From contig OZ007572.1 in NCBI GenBank assembly GCA_963931925.1, positions 27,215,191 to 27,279,190 on the forward strand: a stretch of DNA of 64,000 nucleotides, given 5' to 3'. This DNA comes from Onchidella celtica. Taxonomy: Eukaryota > Mollusca > Gastropoda > Systellommatophora > Onchidiidae. Both the position numbers and the translations under genes were made by a program. The notes under the pieces are model-generated. The model was not told the DNA's origin. It saw nothing but the letters and a program-made list of their open reading frames with translations, and searched no databases. Below, one piece after another: positions 58,633 through 64,000 of the stretch (positions within the stretch are counted from its first letter, which is position 1; each line of letters starts with the position of its first letter).

Positions 58633-58764
58633 AGATGGAACGCATCTGAATATGGCGGAGTCACGTTGATGTTGTTCCTAATGATGCCACTTGTCTAAGA
58701 TGGAATGCATCTGAATTTGGCGGAGTCACAACTGCTGTTGTTTCTAATGACACCATTTGGAAAT
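58633..58764 (+). repeat. 65/66-bp tandem duplication within receptor-like exon c
   Basis: AGATGGAACGCATCTGAATA... at 58633 is repeated as AGATGGAATGCATCTGAATT... at 58698; the match extends to TTGTTCCTAATGATGCCA versus TTGTTTCTAATGACACCA. The offset changes from 65 to 66 bp along the repeat, showing a one-base indel that shifts the frame. Confidence 0.85.
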
Positions 58765-60017
58765 CAAGGAAATCACAGCAAGTGTTGGTTGATGTAAGTA
58801 ATATTGTGGTAATGTAAGTCTGGGTATTACAATAACAGTGATAGTGAGTAAGGTAATAGTAGCAGTGTTGCATAGTCATCATGATAGTTTTGATTTCACC
58901 TGACTTGCTATTTCAATCGTGCTACTCTGAATTTTTTACATTATTTTAACTGCTAGAATTTTGAAGTCATTTAATAGATCTACCTAAAATGGCTCTTCAT
59001 TCATACTAATTAATGGCAGGTTATGATTTTATTTGCTATGTGTTTTATTTTTGAATTTTTGAAATGTTTACTGTTGTTTCCGTAAATTTTGATTTCTTTT
59101 TACATTATTCAGGTCCGCCTCTAATGTTCTTATTTGACCATATAAACTGCTGAAACGGAGACAGGATTTTGGTACATCATGTTGACTTAACTTTACACCT
59201 TTTCATAACACAATCTGAATTCTGGGTCAAGAAACGGTGCACGGTGAACTATAGATTTGTATGTGATCCCAAAAATGATAGCTATCAAAATGCCACACTG
59301 ACTGGGACTGTTTAATTCATATGGCAATTATAAGATTTTATGATTGTTTCCCTTGATGTATCAAAAAGGACCTAAATTTGATGGCATGGTCCAAGTGCTT
59401 ATAAAGAATTTTGTTTGCCATCTAGGAATGCTTGTCAGTTTATATCTGTGATGTAAATGAAATGCACCAAATTAAGATTGATATATCAAAACAATGTGCA
59501 CAGCTAATGATTTTCGTTTTCCCATAGGATAATAGGTACACAACCATTAACAATTTACAGTCATCTTCGTCGGCTGTCTTGCTACTTACTGGAGACATCA
59601 GCTTGCTAATGTCCATTTCTGTGTGCACATCATGCATCCCTGATGTCACATAATTCCCAATGATGGAGCAAACCTGTGATGTCATAGTACCTTTTGGCCG
59701 TCACCACATACAGAAAGAAGAGGGCGTTGTTTTCCACTTCTTGAATTCGGATGATACAGATATAACCGTCGAAAACTTTTCACGTAAATCCAAGTAAAAG
59801 TTGGTCTTTAGAAGAGACACTTCAATCTTGGACTATCTTTTCTTGGGATGACTCCTCTCCCAAACTGTCCTCTCATGAGATCAGTGACAATGTACAGTTT
59901 ACGTTTCATATGACCAAAGATCAAGGCACCCTGGGAATGATTGTGACGGGGCCGGCAGTAATTAATGCCTGTCTCTCTTCATGATGCCAGCAGATTCAAC
60001 CTCAAAAGTGACACTAG

Positions 60018-61109
60018 GTTAGTGATTCAGTTTTAAGTAAAAAGGATACAAAAACTAATACATGTACGATGAAGCCCGCATGATTTGAAGTCGTCGGGAA
60101 TTGGATTACAGTTCAATTGATCAAAGTTTGATTTACCTCCAAGTAGAGAAATAACAACTATCATGCTGTTTGCCCCATACCATGCATATAATTACATCCC
60201 CTTTGCAGAACACCCTCCCCAACATACACACACAAAAAACAAAATGCATAGGAACCTGTATGAGTCATGAGATCTTTTGATTATTTTTTACATTAGAAGT
60301 GACCATAGCATAGCAGTAAAACAAAAAAGCAGTATTGAATGGCTTAAGGCCTTGTAGAACTCTTCTGGTCAGCAAACTCTGTTCCCTATCTTTATCTTGA
60401 CCGTATTGTGTGTGATGTCATCAATCGATCAAGACATTCTCCCATGTATGACATTCAAATGCAAGACCATAGGCCTACTTCGTTGTCCCACCTTGCTATC
60501 AATGGCATGGAATTACTATTACGCAGTGTAACAATGCTGTATTGTCCCCACTTCCCATCAAGTGTAATGTGGCAAATGTGTAAACACTGTGCACATCAAC
60601 TCCAACCTGCAACTTAGTTCGGGAGCTGTGGGCGGGCCCAAGCCTATCGGGTTTCGGTTGTCGGTAAGGCCGTCTCCATCCGTTCCACCTGAGCGCACTT
60701 GGGACCAGTAAGAAGTCAAAACTCGCCTGATTTCATCATTTTTACCAAACTTTTAAATTTAATATCTTGATAACCAAGTGACCTACAACAACATGTGACA
60801 TGTGCAATCAAAGTTTAACATGTGCCCTATAACATAAGACACTGAAAAAGTGAAAAAAATGGCGACATGCCACATTCACCCTGCCTCCAAGAAAGGCATG
60901 CAAATTATTTTAAAAAACATACAATTTCATATCAAATTAATTATTATTACAAAACGCGACATATCCCAAACAAACTGTGTTGGCTATAAATACAGGCAAC
61001 CATAGCACTTTACACTGTCAAGTTTCCATTTGCATCTACTTCTTCAGAAGTGAGATATTAAGTCTTTTGTAGTAGCTTCATTTAAAAATGCATGATAAAG
61101 TCGCTCCTT
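60018..61109. other. Non-coding, no gene recognised
   Basis: Later receptor exons (TM2-TM4) would be expected here or beyond but none could be recognised. A 69-codon frame at 60408-60617 is Cys/His-containing without a family match. TATAAATA at about 60984 is isolated. Confidence 0.4.
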
Positions 61110-61226
61110 TAGTCTCTCTGTCTCTCTCTCTCTCTCTCCCTCCCTCCCTCCTTCTCTCTCCCTCTCTCTCTCTCTCCCCCTCTCTCTCTCTCGCTCTCCT
61201 CTCTCCCTCTCTGTCTCTCTCTCAAT
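61110..61226. repeat. (CT)n microsatellite
   Basis: CT runs with CCCT and CTGT interruptions. Confidence 0.95.
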
Positions 61227-61399
61227 CAATCAAAGATTCTCAGTCACACTTCCTTTTTGTTTATGAATATAACAAAGTGGAATTATTCACAGATATAATA
61301 AAAAAAAGATTAGATTAAGCTATTAAAGCATTTGAAACACATGACATCTAGTCAGCCGTCTATGTAACTAGTTCGTGTGAATGATACAGTTGTGCTTAA

Positions 61400-61712
61400 T
61401 ATTACCAAAGTAAATAAATATGCACACCAGACATCCTGGACCGTTTTCTTGGCTAATTCAAGTTGTGTGGCAGTAATGGGCTTTAGCTTCAACTTGCTCA
61501 TGCGGACTATGCATTTTTGGCATATTTTTGCAGAATGCCTGCTGTCATCCGAAGTGATATCTATTGCAAAGTAGATAAGTAATTCTGAATGAAATGGTGC
61601 ACAGTCTCTTGGACTTATTTGCCTTAACATCAGCAGAGCTCTGCACACGAAGGCTACAAACATGACAGAGTTTATTGATCAGATCAATGTGACTGAACAG
61701 TGTATGTTCCAT
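61400..61712 (-). pseudogene. Zinc-binding domain resembling the RAG1 N-terminal (N-RAG) region, broken
   Basis: From an ATG at 61712 on the minus strand: MEHTLFSHIDLINKLCHVCS, then a lysine-rich linker (S-A-D-V-K-A-N-K-S-K-R-L-C). In the next frame it continues FHSELLIYFAIDITSDDSRH + SAKICQKCIVRMSKLKLKP. The layout C-x2-C, ~30 residues, F-x-I-D-[IV]-x-x-D, H-x3-[FI]-C-x2-C, then a basic helix matches the N-terminal zinc-binding part of RAG1 and of N-RAG-type proteins reported in molluscs and other invertebrates. A one-base shift near 61600 separates the halves. After V-Q-D-V-W the frame runs on without further motifs, so this is probably one exon or fragment of a dead gene or DNA transposon. 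Confidence 0.45.
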
Positions 61713-64000
61713 TATAGCCGATTTTTCTGAAAAGCAATCATTGAGCTATCCCTTACTTAAGGCTATTATAAAATGATGTCATTAATAGATATATCAAAAA
61801 CTAGAAGATTCAGGAAGAGACAGGTTAGGAAAGCTAAAGAGAGACGAAGTAGGAAAGAGAGAGCAATACACCCAGTTATTAATATGATATAAATTTCCAT
61901 AAAAGGAGTAACATAGAAGTGTTCAATTGTATCTTCCCCATCTCCCCCTTCTCTCTCTCTCTCACATACACAAACAAACACACACACTCTCTCTCTCTCA
62001 CACATCCACAAATACTTTCTCTCCTCAAGTGGAACTAACAACTAACCCCTAGGAGGGAAAAACAGTTCCTGTAGGCAGCAAAAGAAGTAGATGCATTTAA
62101 TTTTTGCAGGTCTGCATTAGGCATAGGTTCCTCTATCCCTGGATGGTTAACTAAATACTGTAATATCTCGCAATTTTTAGATAATTAAGTTTAAACGGAA
62201 CCATGCCTAAATTTTCAAGCACTTTTAATCGCGATCCATAAAGAAAAAGTGTCTATTAAAAGACTTATTGAAATGTTCTCCTTATAAAACTTATATCACT
62301 GTAAAGAGGAATTGTTTATCTGTTTCTTTATCAATTTATCTCATCGATATACTTTCACAATACACACAAGGCGATCGCAAAAACTTGAAAAAGAAACAAG
62401 AGAGTGAGATTAAATTTTAATCCTCAAGTGAGGATCAAGCAAGCCCCACACAGGTAAAAACGGATCGGATTACGGGCAGTCCTGGTACAGGCTGTGGTTA
62501 CTGGGCAATAAATCTGTCAACCTGCACCACCCACTAGACCAAACTAAGTTGCTGAATCGGTAGAGGAATGGAGCCCATGTGTGCGGTGATGTATTTGCAG
62601 TACTGAAGTGCTAAAAACCTTGTGTGAGGTCTTGGTTTCTTCAGAGCCTTACCATAATTTTTACGCTTAATACAGTCATGTGATGCTGTATAGCTTAGCG
62701 ACCATTACCTAAGTGTATAGCAGAATGGCTCTATGTGAGCGTGATGGACACTCTGTGAAGCTCATGGTTTCACTGCATGTACTTTTTGTTCTACGATATA
62801 CTGCGTCTTGGCTGTACCTGTTGTTGTTACATCAGCAGTTGATAAATTTACTGGTCAAAATGCGAGCACCATCGTGCATACTAGGTAGTCCAAACTGATT
62901 TTTACTTTTCATCACAACTCACCAGTTATTGTCTAATCTGATGGAGTATGCTTTTCTAAGAATTTTGATACCAAATTTGTCATTCTGGCTTAAATGGTTT
63001 GAAAGTTATGGCATTTTCAAAAGTGAAAAAACACCCCGAATTTCCTACCTTTTGCAGATTGCACAATAGTCCAACTTTGACTACCCATAAAATGACTGTT
63101 TATTGAGTCGCAGCATTAAAAATTATCAGTTTCCAAATCAAGGGGGTGAACATTACGCTCAATTTTTTTCCAGGGGTGCAAATATAGTACAAGCATCTCA
63201 TTTTACTTTTTTTAATCATTAAACATCATCTGACGTCAATTTTGTGTGAACTCTTCCAAGGGAGACAAAAGTAATGTTTTTTTGGTTTTTTAAAATTGAA
63301 AATTAGGTCAACCGCGTCGCCATTGACTTAGCACTGAGTGTCAGAAAAAGGTGACGAAATTAAGCATTAGGTGGGTCTATAAAAACAGTCGGCGCTTTGC
63401 GCCGAACCATGCCCTAAGTCTATTTTAGGCACACCCTGAAAATACAAAGGCTGAGGTTCATTTGTGTATAATTCTGATCCTGATTTATTCAAGTTTCTTC
63501 CAGTTTCTCGATCAACAAACTTTTCAACAAATGATTTTTAAAGGAATTTCAACTTAAAACAGGATGAAAAATACATTGAATTAAACCTCATTTATCTGGC
63601 TTTCTGTGTGAGTTATTTTCAAACACGTGCGCCACATCGGCGCGACGCTCGGCGATCCTTTGTTATGAGGGGGTCAAATCGGTATGTGCGGCTCAGGGCA
63701 AAAACGGCAAGACTGTGTCTTGTTCAAGCAATAAAAACACATGGCTACACACATTAAACAATACAAAAAAAAATATATTTTGACAGAGGAAAACTTGAAC
63801 TTTACTTTGGTGTAGGATACACGCCGGTTTAGATAATTATGTTTATTATAGTGCCGTACCACAAATGGGTATATTTATTAGTATTATTACCTACCGGGTA
63901 TAAAAGTTTTCCTGGCATGCCCACTATAAACTAATAATAAAACCAGTGAATCTAATGACTCGCTTTTTCTTTCAGGCCTTATCAAACAGAAAGAGTATGA
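61713..64000. other. Non-coding, no gene recognised; possible acceptor at the window end
   Basis: CT/CA microsatellite at about 61948-62002, otherwise AT-rich. The palindromic CGGCGCTTTGCGCCG is at about 63391-63405. At the right edge CTCGCTTTTTCTTTCAG ends at 63975 and looks like a good 3' splice site; the 25 bases after it are too few to identify an exon. Confidence 0.4.

Larger units (their letters stand above)
57673..60017 (+). pseudogene. Nicotinic acetylcholine receptor-like (Cys-loop) pseudogene, at least four exon remnants
   Basis: Would have been a pentameric ligand-gated channel subunit. Exon a, 57673-57789: [20 protein letters not shown], like the receptor N-terminal helix/first strand. 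Exon b, 58230-58271: VETDDIIISVGIKM, 14 codons, equivalent to the conserved 45-bp third exon of vertebrate receptor genes. Exon c, 58612-58793: FRYDARLRWNASEYGGVT (family: SW.D..L.WN..EY.GV), then a second copy RWNASEFGGVT and VVSNDTIW. Exon d, 59528-60017: DNRYTTINNL, then a Cys-loop C-IPDVT-stop-FPMMEQT-C (Cys at 59633 and 59675, exactly 13 codons between), NVQFTFHM before TM1, and MMPADSTSKVTLG at the TM1-TM2 junction, with donor G|GTTAGT. Damage: stop 59651-59653, a frame change after about 59790 and another near 59975, and a frame change in exon c with a stop at 58696. TM2-TM4 were not found. A decayed gene is the best reading; assembly error is an alternative. Confidence 0.75.

Noticed and set aside
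59440-59685. 81-codon minus-strand frame
   Set aside because: It lies opposite the Cys-loop exon remnant, whose + strand reading matches the receptor family far better.
60408-60617. Later exon of the nicotinic receptor (TM3/TM4)
   Set aside because: Hydrophobic and Cys/His-containing, but no TM2-TM4 motif or matching exon border could be aligned.
63976-64000. Start of a further exon at the window edge
   Set aside because: The acceptor is plausible but only 25 bases follow, too few to support a coding call.

Overview
The window looks like non-coding-rich nuclear DNA from a marine invertebrate, most likely a mollusc and perhaps a gastropod. This is inferred from several things: an intron-containing ETS-domain gene with an invertebrate-type layout, a divergent nicotinic-receptor relic of a kind common in lophotrochozoans, long poly-G/poly-C tracts, abundant tetranucleotide and CT microsatellites, and many TIR-bearing and tRNA-derived short repeats. 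No rRNA, CRISPR array or operon is visible. The species cannot be named from sequence alone.

The only clearly intact host gene is Elk, an ELK1/3/4-type ternary complex factor, on the + strand in two coding exons (26841-27140 and 27992-29359, 555 residues). It has an N-terminal ETS domain, a KPR-type MAP-kinase docking motif, a CtBP-like MNLSK motif and a C-terminal transactivation box with the FQFP ERK-docking site. The SRF-binding B-box is barely recognisable. A CpG-rich block with CRE and TATA motifs (23880-24260) and a short tandem array of SRE/ETS-like motifs (24815-24970) lie upstream and may be its control region.

From 57.6 to 60.0 kb there is a broken + strand nicotinic acetylcholine receptor (Cys-loop) gene. 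Separate exon remnants keep vertebrate-like exon borders and a 13-residue Cys-loop spacing, but stops and frameshifts are present. Just before it is a twice-repeated C-terminal piece of a Merlin/ISXO2-type transposase. At 61.4-61.7 kb (- strand) is a broken zinc-binding domain resembling the RAG1 N-terminal region.

The rest is mainly mobile and tandem DNA. A young Ty3/gypsy LTR element with a perfect 5-bp TSD (47359-54368) has its integrase pieces upstream of RT/RNase H, as in the Gmr1 group. A 1.2-kb DNA transposon (38375-39575) has an 8-bp TSD and inverted subterminal motif clusters. There are three or more MITE families, tRNA-derived SINEs, LINE fragments and three minisatellites (34-, 12- and 48-bp units). 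Long stretches (about 0-8, 12.3-15.5, 30.9-37.7 and 62-64 kb) hold nothing I can recognise as genes.
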